Shown here: piece after piece, positions 1-5,236 of the stretch
Layout: each line of letters starts with the position of its first letter
How positions within the stretch are numbered: the first letter of the stretch is position 1
DNA from: Ruminococcaceae bacterium UBA6842
Lineage (GTDB): Bacteria > Bacillota > Clostridia > Oscillospirales > Acutalibacteraceae
Assembly (NCBI GenBank): GCA_002451855.1
Contig: DKDS01000031.1
Span: 38,738 to 46,695 of the forward strand
Length of the DNA: 7,958 nt
Reading direction: 5' to 3'
The notes under the pieces: model-generated
Told to the model about the DNA's origin: nothing
Databases searched by the model: none
Seen by the model: the letters and a program-made list of their open reading frames with translations, nothing else
Program-made: the position numbers and the translations under genes

Positions 1-455
1 AATATGGTTGCAAAAAATCTGCTCTGTTTTTTGTATTTTAGAAATTCTTGTTCATTAAAGGGCTTGTTTGGATGGTCTATGGGTGCCACTGCAAAAATTA
101 TAATCACCGAGATTATAATCAATATAGTTGAAATTAAACCAAAATATTCAGTTTTTATAAATCTAAGTAAAAGCAAAAAAACAATTTGATTAGTAGAAAA
201 CAATATGTGACATTTTGTATATGTGGAAGCATGATATCCGCCAGACAATTTTCTACAAATAAAGAAACCTATGAAAAAAGCTAGTGATTCAAATACGGCT
301 CCAAATATTAGTGAAACTAAAATCATGATGATTATATAAACGGTTTGAGAAATAATCACTTCATAACTATATTCATATATCTCCCTTTCAGAATCGTTAA
401 TTATTTTGTTATCAATAAAAAAACTCGTAATTTTCTTTGCAACTTTTTGATACAT
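1..455 (-). CDS. agrB: AgrB-like accessory gene regulator protease, C-terminus cut by window edge
   Basis: AgrB is a membrane endopeptidase that trims and cyclises the AgrD pro-peptide into a thiolactone or lactone autoinducer. The frame is open from ATG at 455 to the left edge, giving 151 residues; the family is usually about 190-210 aa, so the C-terminus is missing. The family hallmark RKLSGGYHA is present. It supplies the catalytic pair His75 and Cys82, seven residues apart as in Staphylococcus AgrB (His77/Cys84). A second family motif, APIDHPNKPF, lies at residues 124-133. Hydrophobic segments lie at about 38-67, 85-98 and 105-124. The start is supported by GGAGAA at 466-461, five bases upstream. 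It follows the kinase gene on the same strand across an 83-base gap that holds a hairpin. An agrD gene normally sits beside agrB; none is seen in the window, so it is probably beyond the left edge. Confidence 0.93.
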   Translation of the reverse strand, partial: MYQKVAKKITSFFIDNKIINDSEREIYEYSYEVIISQTVYIIIMILVSLIFGAVFESLAFFIGFFICRKLSGGYHASTYTKCHILFSTNQIVFLLLLRFIKTEYFGLISTILIIISVIIIFAVAPIDHPNKPFNEQEFLKYKKQSRFFATI

Positions 456-466
456 AATATTTCTCC

Positions 467-503
467 AAAAAAAGAAGATGTATTTTAAATATACATCTTC
501 TTT
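467..503 (-). terminator. Intrinsic-terminator-like hairpin between kinase gene and agrB
   Basis: A perfect 13-bp inverted repeat pairs 471-483 with 491-503 around a 7-base loop. On the minus strand it is followed at once by seven T residues (473-467), then by the agrB ribosome binding site. The stem is AT-rich, so termination may be partial. On the plus strand the hairpin is followed by TTTTAATA, so weak bidirectional action is possible. Its place fits either a stop for regulator-kinase transcripts or an attenuator lowering agrB expression. Confidence 0.6.
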
Positions 504-528
504 TAATATATTTATTTGAGTATGTCAA
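500..528 (-). promoter_or_regulatory. Possible internal promoter for agrB
   Basis: On the minus strand a consensus -35 TTGACA (528-523) is followed after 17 bases by TAAAAG (505-500), a 4/6 match to the -10. Transcription would begin near 493, inside the hairpin's upstream arm. Such a transcript would carry only part of that arm, while read-through from the regulator promoter would carry all of it. The -10 is weak, so this is a candidate only. Confidence 0.35.
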
Positions 529-538
529 TAAAGAATGC

Positions 539-1852
539 CTATCTGTTGCTCAAAAATCCCTCTTCGTTGTGGTTGATTATTATGATTGTTTTAAATTCTT
601 GTTCAGAACATTCTAAGAAAACCTCTCCGTTGTATTGTGCAGCTAAACTCCTAATCTGTAAAAGACCAAAACCGTGGTGCTTCTTATCTAATTTTGTTGT
701 AATTAAATTTTTGATGTCAATTTTTTTATCAACAGGATTCTTGAAAACCAAAATCAAACTAGAATTCTTTGAAATAACAGAAATATCTATAATCTTTTTT
801 AGTTTCTTAGAGTTGATGGTTGCTTCAATAGCATTATCGATTGCATTACCGAACAAAACAGAAAAATCAATCGTATCTATATAAATTGGTTTTGAAAGTT
901 GAAGGTCAATTTTAAATTCTATTCCATAAGAATCTGCTAATTCCTTTTTTGCATATATTAATGTATCAATAACGCTATGTCCACTTTTGAAATTATTGGT
1001 TGAACCTTCAACAGTTTTTAAACTTTGGCTTATATAGTTTCTAGCAGAAGAGATGTCTCCCTTCTCTATTTCGTGTAAAACTCCTATCATAACATTTTTA
1101 ATATCATGTCGGATTTTTCTTATATCATCTTGATTTTCATAAAGTTTTTTATACGTTGTTTTTTGACTTTCTATTAATTCATTTGCTAGCACAAGATTTT
1201 GTTGGGCCCTAGAATAATCATAAATTTTATCAATGATATAAAAAAGCGTAATATTAGTTAGTACTAATAACACTATAGCAAATAAGGTTATCAGCTGTTT
1301 CACAGTATTATCTGTAATTGCATACATATAATCTAAAACTATAAAAACAATTATTAAAGATGTGGATAACATAAGTGATATGTATATCCACAATTCTTTA
1401 ACATTATTATACGGTAATTTGTGTTTTCCAAACTTAATTATTATAGAGATTGCAAATATGATAAGTTTTGAAATGAACATACCAGCAAATAAATAGTTTC
1501 CCGTTTTCAAAATTTCTACATCAACTTTAAGTACGGTTCCACATAAGACTGCAACTATTACTTCTGACAAAGAAAATAAAATAGTGGTAGTAGCGGTTAA
1601 AAAAATATGTATATACCACTTTGCTTGGTAAAGCAAAGAAATTAAATAAATAATGATAATTAAAACCAAAAGATGTATTTGTTTGATTTTAGATACACAT
1701 AAAAACGTTACAAATACTAGCAATAGTATCAAAAGAATACCATTTCTACCTTTAATTTTTCTTGGTTGCATGAATGTTTTAAAGAAAAAACAAATTAAAT
1801 AAACTTCCAAACACCCGTTAATCGTATTATAAAACAGATTAAATAATTCCAT
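539..1852 (-). CDS. Six/seven-helix GHKL sensor histidine kinase (AgrC-like)
   Basis: Sensor kinase of the agr/VirS/ComD type, expected to bind the peptide made by the neighbouring AgrB system and to phosphorylate the LytTR regulator encoded just upstream. The first half (about residues 8-208) is a bundle of hydrophobic helices, at roughly 10-25, 38-53, 58-75, 79-104, 117-141, 152-172 and 184-207. A coiled linker follows, then the phospho-acceptor motif IRHDIKN with His249. The GHKL ATPase domain shows the N box GNAIDNAIEA (about 335-344) and a G box HHGFGLLQIR (about 392-401). A TTG at 1855 would add one residue. ATG at 1852 is preferred, because it overlaps the regulator stop (TGATG) and sits 7 bases after AGGA. 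The product is then 437 aa. The overlap implies translational coupling with the regulator. AgrC identity is inferred from architecture and from agrB next door. Confidence 0.9.
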   Translation of the reverse strand: MELFNLFYNTINGCLEVYLICFFFKTFMQPRKIKGRNGILLILLLVFVTFLCVSKIKQIHLLVLIIIIYLISLLYQAKWYIHIFLTATTTILFSLSEVIVAVLCGTVLKVDVEILKTGNYLFAGMFISKLIIFAISIIIKFGKHKLPYNNVKELWIYISLMLSTSLIIVFIVLDYMYAITDNTVKQLITLFAIVLLVLTNITLFYIIDKIYDYSRAQQNLVLANELIESQKTTYKKLYENQDDIRKIRHDIKNVMIGVLHEIEKGDISSARNYISQSLKTVEGSTNNFKSGHSVIDTLIYAKKELADSYGIEFKIDLQLSKPIYIDTIDFSVLFGNAIDNAIEATINSKKLKKIIDISVISKNSSLILVFKNPVDKKIDIKNLITTKLDKKHHGFGLLQIRSLAAQYNGEVFLECSEQEFKTIIIINHNEEGFLSNR

Positions 1853-2556
1853 CAAAAATTCCTTTCTAAATAATTTGCATATGTTCTTAAAACTTCAGCT
1901 TTTTTTCTAACACTTATCATTACTTTTTCGTTATTATCTAAGATTATATCAAACTCATCAAAATCTTTTATCTTACTCATGTTAACAAGATAGCCTTGAT
2001 GAATTTGGCAGAATCCATATGGTGACAAATTTGTTAAGGCTTCGCTTATTTTTCCTATTGTCTCATATTTTCCTGTGATAGTATGAAAAATAAGGTGCTT
2101 TCGATAGATCTCAACATAATAAATGTCGTTAATCGCTATCTTTTTAACTTGTCCCTTATTTTTAATGATGTAATATTGGTTAAATAGTTTATATCTTTCA
2201 ATAGCCTTGCTAATAACCTTTATAAACTTAGTTGGCTCAATGGGTTTTACAATAAAGTAAAACGCCTCACAATCATAGGCCGGTATAGCATATTGCGGAT
2301 AATTTGATATGAATATTATTATAGCCTTTGAATCATACTCTCTTATTCTTATTCCAGCTTCAACACCATCGATTTCACCCATTTCAACATCTAAAAATGT
2401 AATATCAAATCTCTCTCCATTATTGTACGAACATAACAAATCTTCCGAACACGAAAATTCAGTATAAGATAAATCTGGTATTAAAGAATGACATTTTAAA
2501 TTGTTGATGATTATCTGCCTATATTGTAAAGAATCATCACAAACCGCAATTTTCAT
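1852..2556 (-). CDS. LytTR-family response regulator (AgrA-like)
   Basis: A 234-aa response regulator with an N-terminal receiver domain (about 1-120) and a C-terminal LytTR DNA-binding domain (about 137-232). Receiver residues visible are the acidic pair Asp7/Asp8, the phospho-acceptor Asp56 in FLDVEM, Ser84 and Lys104 in VKP. LytTR features include IYYVEIYRKHLIF, the HQGYLVNM stretch near 186-193 and ISVRKKAEV near 214-222. LytTR proteins such as AgrA, VirR and ComE bind paired 9-base direct repeats 21-22 bases apart, and two such pairs occur in the adjoining intergenic region. The ATG at 2556 is preceded by AGGAG (2571-2567) at 10 bases and by a strong promoter. It is the first gene of the minus-strand block and shares a 1-base overlap with the kinase start. 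Confidence 0.93.
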   Translation of the reverse strand: MKIAVCDDSLQYRQIIINNLKCHSLIPDLSYTEFSCSEDLLCSYNNGERFDITFLDVEMGEIDGVEAGIRIREYDSKAIIIFISNYPQYAIPAYDCEAFYFIVKPIEPTKFIKVISKAIERYKLFNQYYIIKNKGQVKKIAINDIYYVEIYRKHLIFHTITGKYETIGKISEALTNLSPYGFCQIHQGYLVNMSKIKDFDEFDIILDNNEKVMISVRKKAEVLRTYANYLERNF

Positions 2557-2585
2557 AATATGTATACTCCTATTTTTTATGTGCC

Positions 2586-2614
2586 ATTATACCAAAAAGC
2601 CGAAAATTTTTCAA
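2586..2614 (-). promoter_or_regulatory. Sigma-A-type promoter of the regulator-kinase operon
   Basis: On the minus strand, TTGAAA (2614-2609, 5/6) and a perfect TATAAT (2591-2586) are separated by 17 bases. The -10 is extended (TGG before TATAAT). The start site would fall near 2579, giving a short leader of about 22 bases that contains AGGAG. No AgrA-style repeat stands at the expected distance upstream, so this promoter looks constitutive. Confidence 0.75.
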
Positions 2615-2671
2615 GCTTTACCTGTAATCAACAAAGAGTAACACTTTTACACAAAACATTCTATTTTTCGC

Positions 2672-2701
2672 ACGAATAAGTAATTTCAAAATACGAATAG
2701 G
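2672..2701 (+). promoter_or_regulatory. AgrA/LytTR-type paired direct repeats, module 1
   Basis: ACGAATAAG (2672-2680) and ACGAATAGG (2693-2701) differ at one of nine positions and are spaced 12 bases apart, 21 bases start to start. This is the geometry of LytTR regulator sites. The AgrA consensus in staphylococci is ACAGTTAAG-like, sharing AC....AAG with the first copy. The second copy begins 18 bases before a TTGAAA -35. CGAATA-GGG-TATTCG (2694-2708) also forms a short inverted repeat with the second copy, and a third ACGAAT lies at 2716. Confidence 0.65.
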
Positions 2702-2710
2702 GTATTCGCC

Positions 2711-2739
2711 TTGAAACGAATTGTATTACATAATAGTAT
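2711..2739 (+). promoter_or_regulatory. Putative regulator-dependent promoter, module 1
   Basis: TTGAAA (2711-2716) and TAGTAT (2734-2739) are 17 bases apart. The -10 is poor (4/6), as expected for an activator-dependent promoter, and its distance from the paired repeats equals that in module 2. An alternative -10, TATAAG at 2737-2742, would need a 20-base spacer. Only short reading frames lie immediately downstream. Confidence 0.5.
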
Positions 2740-2913
2740 AAGTTATAGACATATGTAGCAAGATGAAGTTTTGTTTGTGCTTTATTATTTCGCACTGCTA
2801 ATTTTTGGCTTTGCATTTGAAGTGTATCGCAATTATCATTAAGATCATCACATTTTCGCTTTAAGATTTATTCATAAGTGTTTATAGAGGTCGTACTAGG
2901 CCAATGTTTTGTT

Positions 2914-2943
2914 ACGAATAGGCATATAGAAATAACGATTGTA
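2914..2943 (+). promoter_or_regulatory. AgrA/LytTR-type paired direct repeats, module 2
   Basis: ACGAATAGG (2914-2922) is identical to the second repeat of module 1. Exactly 21 bases on lies ACGATTGTA (2935-2943), which keeps ACGA and T at position 6. The proximal half is thus degenerate. The spacing of the proximal half to the -35 (18 bases start to start) is the same as in module 1, and this is the main reason for accepting the site. Confidence 0.5.
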
Positions 2944-2952
2944 CCAATATTC

Positions 2953-2981
2953 TTTACACTTTTACGTGCTCTAGGTATAAT
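2953..2981 (+). promoter_or_regulatory. Strong sigma-A-type promoter, module 2
   Basis: TTTACA (2953-2958, 5/6) and a perfect TATAAT (2976-2981) are separated by 17 bases. The start would be near 2988. The transcript would run through about 400 bases before reaching the first secreted-protein gene, so it may be a long 5' leader or a separate small RNA. Confidence 0.7.
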
Positions 2982-3055
2982 GAGTGTGAAAATTTTAGTT
3001 GTAGCATTATCGAATGTTAATTTTTATCACATCAAAAGGAGAGAGGAGAAAAAAG

Positions 3056-3142
3056 ATACAAAAGTTTCTTATAACTTTCTCATCTGTTTTGACTATCATG
3101 TGGCAATTATTGATATTATTGATAGAACGGTTAAAGTGGTAG
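3056..3142 (+). CDS. Possible 28-codon hydrophobic peptide with ATA start
   Basis: A purine-rich ribosome binding site, GAGGAG (3043-3048, preceded by AAAGGAG), stands 7 bases before ATA, which opens a 28-codon frame ending in TAG. The predicted peptide begins QKFLITFSSVLT after the first residue and ends LLIERLKW. It has one hydrophobic segment with lysine near the N-terminus and Glu, Arg and Lys near the C-terminus, as in small membrane or haemolytic peptides. ATA is a very rare initiator. The first ordinary in-frame starts are TTG at 3089 and ATG at 3098, which would leave 17 or 14 residues. A different frame of this stretch is also open from 2878 to 3168. I consider the peptide a candidate, or the remnant of a gene that lost its ATG. 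Confidence 0.25.
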   Translation: MQKFLITFSSVLTIMWQLLILLIERLKW

Positions 3143-3300
3143 TGGTTAAAAAATATGAAGAGAGGTGAGTATTGTGAACTAAAAATACCATTACAATGTC
3201 ACCCGTTTTAGCGAAAAGAAATTTTCTATTAATATTAATTAGGTGCCGTAGATAGTCTTATTTGTCAAATTTTTAAAGAGAATAAAGAAAAGTCGATATT

Positions 3301-3323
3301 TATAGAATTATTAATATTCTATA
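3301..3323. repeat. Operator-like inverted repeat overlapping the proximal promoter
   Basis: TATAGAAT (3301-3308) and ATTCTATA (3316-3323) form a perfect 8-bp dyad with a 7-base spacer covering the -35. ATTCTATA occurs again at 3330-3337 over the -10, 14 bases from the first copy. The sequence is very AT-rich, so chance is a real alternative. Confidence 0.4.
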
Positions 3324-3339
3324 TTATTTATTCTATACT
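3311..3339 (+). promoter_or_regulatory. Putative proximal promoter of the secreted-protein operon
   Basis: TTAATA (3311-3316, 4/6) and TATACT (3334-3339, 5/6) are 17 bases apart, about 45 bases before the first secreted-protein start. The weak -35 lies within an inverted repeat (3301-3323), which suggests control by a bound protein. No convincing AgrA-style pair stands at the distance seen in the other modules. Confidence 0.5.
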
Positions 3340-3390
3340 GTATTCGTTGTATCACTTGTTGAAAGTTTAAAAAACAAAAAGGAGAAAAAA

Positions 3391-3822
3391 ATGAAAGCGA
3401 AAGTATTTGTTAGAATTCTAAGTTTATTTATTTTAGTGCAGATTTTAATTGTAGGAACAGGAGTGGTTGCAAGTGCGAACAATTGTAAAGACACTGCGGT
3501 TACGTATAATTTCGTAAATGACTATATACGTAGTACTAATGGAGGTAGAGTTAAGACGGATTATTCACATTCATATCAAAAATGCACTTCTGCCCCATCA
3601 GGTTATTCCTACATATCATGGGTAGATGGTGCAAATTCCGAGTATTCTGATGTTTGGGCAGATGTATCACGAGGTCATAGATATACTTTTACATCTGGAA
3701 CCACGTATTGGATGTTAAATTGGGTTAAAGAAAGTGGATATTCATATGCATGTATGATGGCAAAGTCATCAGATGGTAGAAGCTTTACCGCAACTGCTCT
3801 TTGGAGCCCGGATAGTGTTTAA
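3391..3822 (+). CDS. Secreted 143-aa protein, first of a tandem pair (DUF2712-like)
   Basis: Small exported protein of unknown function. A Sec signal peptide is clear: MKAK, a hydrophobic core at about 5-26, then VASA with likely cleavage after Ala29, leaving a mature chain of about 114 residues starting NNCKD. Cys32 and Cys65 are shared with the next gene and could form a disulfide; Cys121 is unique to this copy. The mature part is rich in Tyr, Trp, Ser and Thr and ends ALWSPDSV. The layout (NN.DT start, K/R-T-D segment, Gly-rich middle, W..D..-type end) recalls the DUF2712 family of short secreted Firmicute proteins. That assignment is from memory and is tentative. GGAG at 3381-3384 gives a clear start. 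Placed first before a lipoprotein and ABC transporter, it may be a bacteriocin-like or cell-surface effector; this is inference. Confidence 0.85.
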   Translation: MKAKVFVRILSLFILVQILIVGTGVVASANNCKDTAVTYNFVNDYIRSTNGGRVKTDYSHSYQKCTSAPSGYSYISWVDGANSEYSDVWADVSRGHRYTFTSGTTYWMLNWVKESGYSYACMMAKSSDGRSFTATALWSPDSV

Positions 3823-3868
3823 TTCACATTCACATATTTTATGAGGTTTATTATATAAAGGAGAAAAA

Positions 3869-4300
3869 ATGAAAAAGAAAATATTAATTAAAATTCTAGG
3901 ATTAGTCCTTTTGACACAAATATTGATAGTTGGTACTGGAATGGTTGCAAGTGCAGCGAACAATTGCAAGGATACAACATTCTATTTTGATTTTTCTAAA
4001 AGTCAAGTGCGCTGGACAGGCTATGTAAGACTAAAAACAGATTATTCGCATTCGTATGAGAAGTGCAATTACACACCAGCTAACAAATTTTATACATCAT
4101 GGGTTGTTGGAGCGTATACGGAAAACGGTGATGGTCATGATGCATCTCACGGTCATGTATATACTTTTACATCTGGTACGACATATTGGATGTTAAATTG
4201 GGTTAAAGAGGAGGGTTTTTCATATGCGGGAATAGCTGGTCAATCGGTAAATGGTGACATGTTCGGTGCCAGTGGTGTTTGGAGTCCAGATAGCGTTTAA
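3869..4300 (+). CDS. Secreted 143-aa protein, second of a tandem pair (DUF2712-like)
   Basis: Paralogue of the preceding gene, also 143 aa and about 58% identical by hand alignment. The signal peptide runs MKKK, a hydrophobic core at about 5-26, then VASAA with cleavage near Ala29 or Ala30. Cys33 and Cys66 align with Cys32 and Cys65 of the first copy, and there is no third cysteine. The best conserved blocks are KTDYSHSY (56-63), the stretch 98-114 around TSGTTYWMLNWVKE, and the C-terminal WSPDSV. The variable part is 67-94, where this copy has GDGHDASHGH. AAAGGAG at 3857-3863 sets the start; the gap to the previous gene is 46 bases with no terminator, so they are likely cotranscribed. Two diverged copies with the same length and cysteines suggest a two-component secreted product or diversified effectors. 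Confidence 0.85.
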   Translation: MKKKILIKILGLVLLTQILIVGTGMVASAANNCKDTTFYFDFSKSQVRWTGYVRLKTDYSHSYEKCNYTPANKFYTSWVVGAYTENGDGHDASHGHVYTFTSGTTYWMLNWVKEEGFSYAGIAGQSVNGDMFGASGVWSPDSV

Positions 4301-4314
4301 TAATTTTAATTTTC

Positions 4315-4345
4315 ATTCTGAATCACAATTGTGGTGATTCAGAAT
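4315..4345 (+). terminator. 12-bp hairpin between secreted-protein genes and lipoprotein gene
   Basis: ATTCTGAATCAC (4315-4326) pairs perfectly with GTGATTCAGAAT (4334-4345) around AATTGTG. No T-run follows, so it is not a standard intrinsic terminator. It may instead protect the 3' end of the upstream messages or slow read-through, giving more secreted protein than lipoprotein and transporter. The right arm ends 24 bases before the lipoprotein start. Confidence 0.5.
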
Positions 4346-4369
4346 GAATTATATGAGGGAGATGATATA

Positions 4370-5107
4370 TTGAGTAAAAAACTAATAGGCTTTTTTTTAA
4401 CAATATCATTGGTCTTATTTTTAAATTCTTGCAAACAATTCCAATACGATTCTATGTCTACACTTGATTTCGAAAACAATTATCTACCTTTCGAAATTGA
4501 GGAAAAACAACATAATAACGGTGAAATTAATCCATCGACATCGAGCGGAATATATTATATGCAAAGGACGCCTTACAATCCTGCCAATATTCACACCACA
4601 AATGAGGTAGTCGCAACGGAACAATTCGTTATTTCAACTTTAAATGTTGTTGCGTCGAAACATCTCCCTGAAAATATAAAAAAAGAAGAGTTAGGAGAAT
4701 CTTTTGTAACGAGTTTTAATAGTGATGGAAAAGGTACTATACTAAGTTCTCACACATATATATTTATGGAGATTACAGTTACAAATGCGAAAAACGAAGA
4801 ACAGATGATTTATTTGAATTCGCTTGGTAGACTAGTACAATTAGATTCTACATATAACACAATTGATAAACAAAGAACGGTTAATGGGGAACCTATTTAT
4901 CGCAGTAATGGGCTGTTGGACCCTAATGAAAAAGATTATTATCATGAGTTGTTTTTGCCAAATGAAACGAAAACATTTACTATAATTTATCTTTTTGACG
5001 ATGAAGACGTGATGGCCGATAATTGGTATTTGACAATTGGGTATAGCATAGACAACTCAGGTGACGAAGAAAATAAAACACAATTATATAAAATCAATAT
5101 AAATTGA
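4370..5107 (+). CDS. Lipoprotein of unknown function (DUF4352/DUF5027-like)
   Basis: A 245-aa lipoprotein. I place the start at TTG 4370, because GAGGGAG (4355-4361) stands 8 bases upstream and the product then begins MSKKLIGFFLT with a compact signal sequence and lipobox LNSC (Cys21). An earlier in-frame GTG at 4331 lies inside a hairpin loop, lacks a ribosome binding site and would put acidic residues before the signal. After the anchor come a polar linker to about residue 70 and a beta-rich domain with YIFMEITVTNAKNEEQMIYL, typical of immunoglobulin-like DUF4352/DUF5027 lipoproteins. The later part has DPNEKDYYHE and TFTIIYLFDDED. It would sit on the outer face of the membrane. Its place between secreted proteins and an ABC transporter suggests an immunity or binding partner; this is inference and the family name is tentative. 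Confidence 0.8.
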   Translation: MSKKLIGFFLTISLVLFLNSCKQFQYDSMSTLDFENNYLPFEIEEKQHNNGEINPSTSSGIYYMQRTPYNPANIHTTNEVVATEQFVISTLNVVASKHLPENIKKEELGESFVTSFNSDGKGTILSSHTYIFMEITVTNAKNEEQMIYLNSLGRLVQLDSTYNTIDKQRTVNGEPIYRSNGLLDPNEKDYYHELFLPNETKTFTIIYLFDDEDVMADNWYLTIGYSIDNSGDEENKTQLYKININ

Positions 5108-5111
5108 GTAT

Positions 5112-5132
5112 ATTTATTCTTTAAGAATAAAT
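5112..5132. repeat. AT-rich palindrome after the lipoprotein gene
   Basis: ATTTATTCTT and AAGAATAAAT flank a single T, giving a small hairpin 4 bases after the lipoprotein stop. It has only two G/C pairs and no T-run, so I do not call it a terminator. The rest of the 129-base gap before the permease gene shows no convincing promoter. Confidence 0.4.
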
Positions 5133-5236
5133 GTAATTGATATAAATATGATTCGTTTTTTATTGATTAAAGCTTTTATATTCGGATCAAACCATATCAC
5201 AATATTATGGACTTGTATTAAAATGAGGATTTTAAA

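Larger units (their letters stand above)
2557..3390. other. Divergent regulatory intergenic region
   Basis: The 834 bases between the minus-strand regulator and the plus-strand secreted-protein genes contain no confident protein gene. They hold the regulator promoter, two repeat-plus-promoter modules facing right (2672-2739 and 2914-2981), a third promoter at 3311-3339 and several tiny hydrophobic reading frames. The size is large for a simple divergent promoter and fits a long leader or small-RNA gene. I saw no tRNA, known riboswitch or strong terminator hairpin within it. Confidence 0.7.
3391..4300 (+). repeat. Tandem gene duplication of the secreted-protein gene
   Basis: The genes at 3391-3822 and 3869-4300 are equal in length and keep matching ribosome binding sites (GGAGAAAAAA before ATG). 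They retain clear nucleotide similarity, strongest in the signal peptide region and in the third quarter (e.g. TATTGGATGTTAAATTGGGT in both). The duplication is old enough for the central loop to have diverged. Confidence 0.85.

Noticed and set aside
4..189. Plus-strand 61-codon frame
   Set aside because: Antisense to agrB, whose catalytic and family motifs are clear on the minus strand.
516..884. 122-codon plus-strand open frame
   Set aside because: It lies antisense to the kinase ATPase domain, whose motifs are unmistakable. It has no good ribosome site and no family features.
3051..3090. Similarity of KDTKVSYNF in the intergenic frame to KDTAVTYNF of the first secreted protein, suggesting a third degenerate copy
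   Set aside because: The match is limited to a few residues. Sequence before and after does not align and no signal peptide remnant is seen.
2878..3168. 96-codon plus-strand open frame starting at GTG
   Set aside because: No ribosome site, its start lies upstream of a strong promoter, and the -10 box and paired repeats fall inside it. A later GTG at 2986 would be leaderless. No family resemblance; an open frame by chance is more likely.
3152..3211. 18-codon frame from ATG near 3155 with two cysteines, considered as an AgrD-like peptide
   Set aside because: No ribosome site before the ATG, no amphipathic leader and no acidic C-terminal recognition region as in AgrD; it is also far from agrB.
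3341..3347. Minus-strand ACGAATA next to the proximal promoter as a third LytTR site
   Set aside because: No partner half-site 21 bases away on either side.
3769..3969. Minus-strand 66-codon frame
   Set aside because: Antisense to the end of the first secreted gene and the signal peptide of the second; shadow frame.
3391..4300. Assignment of the secreted pair to the lactococcin 972 bacteriocin family
   Set aside because: They are secreted by Sec and sit near an ABC system as in that family, but they are longer and lack its recognisable sequence pattern; a DUF2712-like layout fits better.
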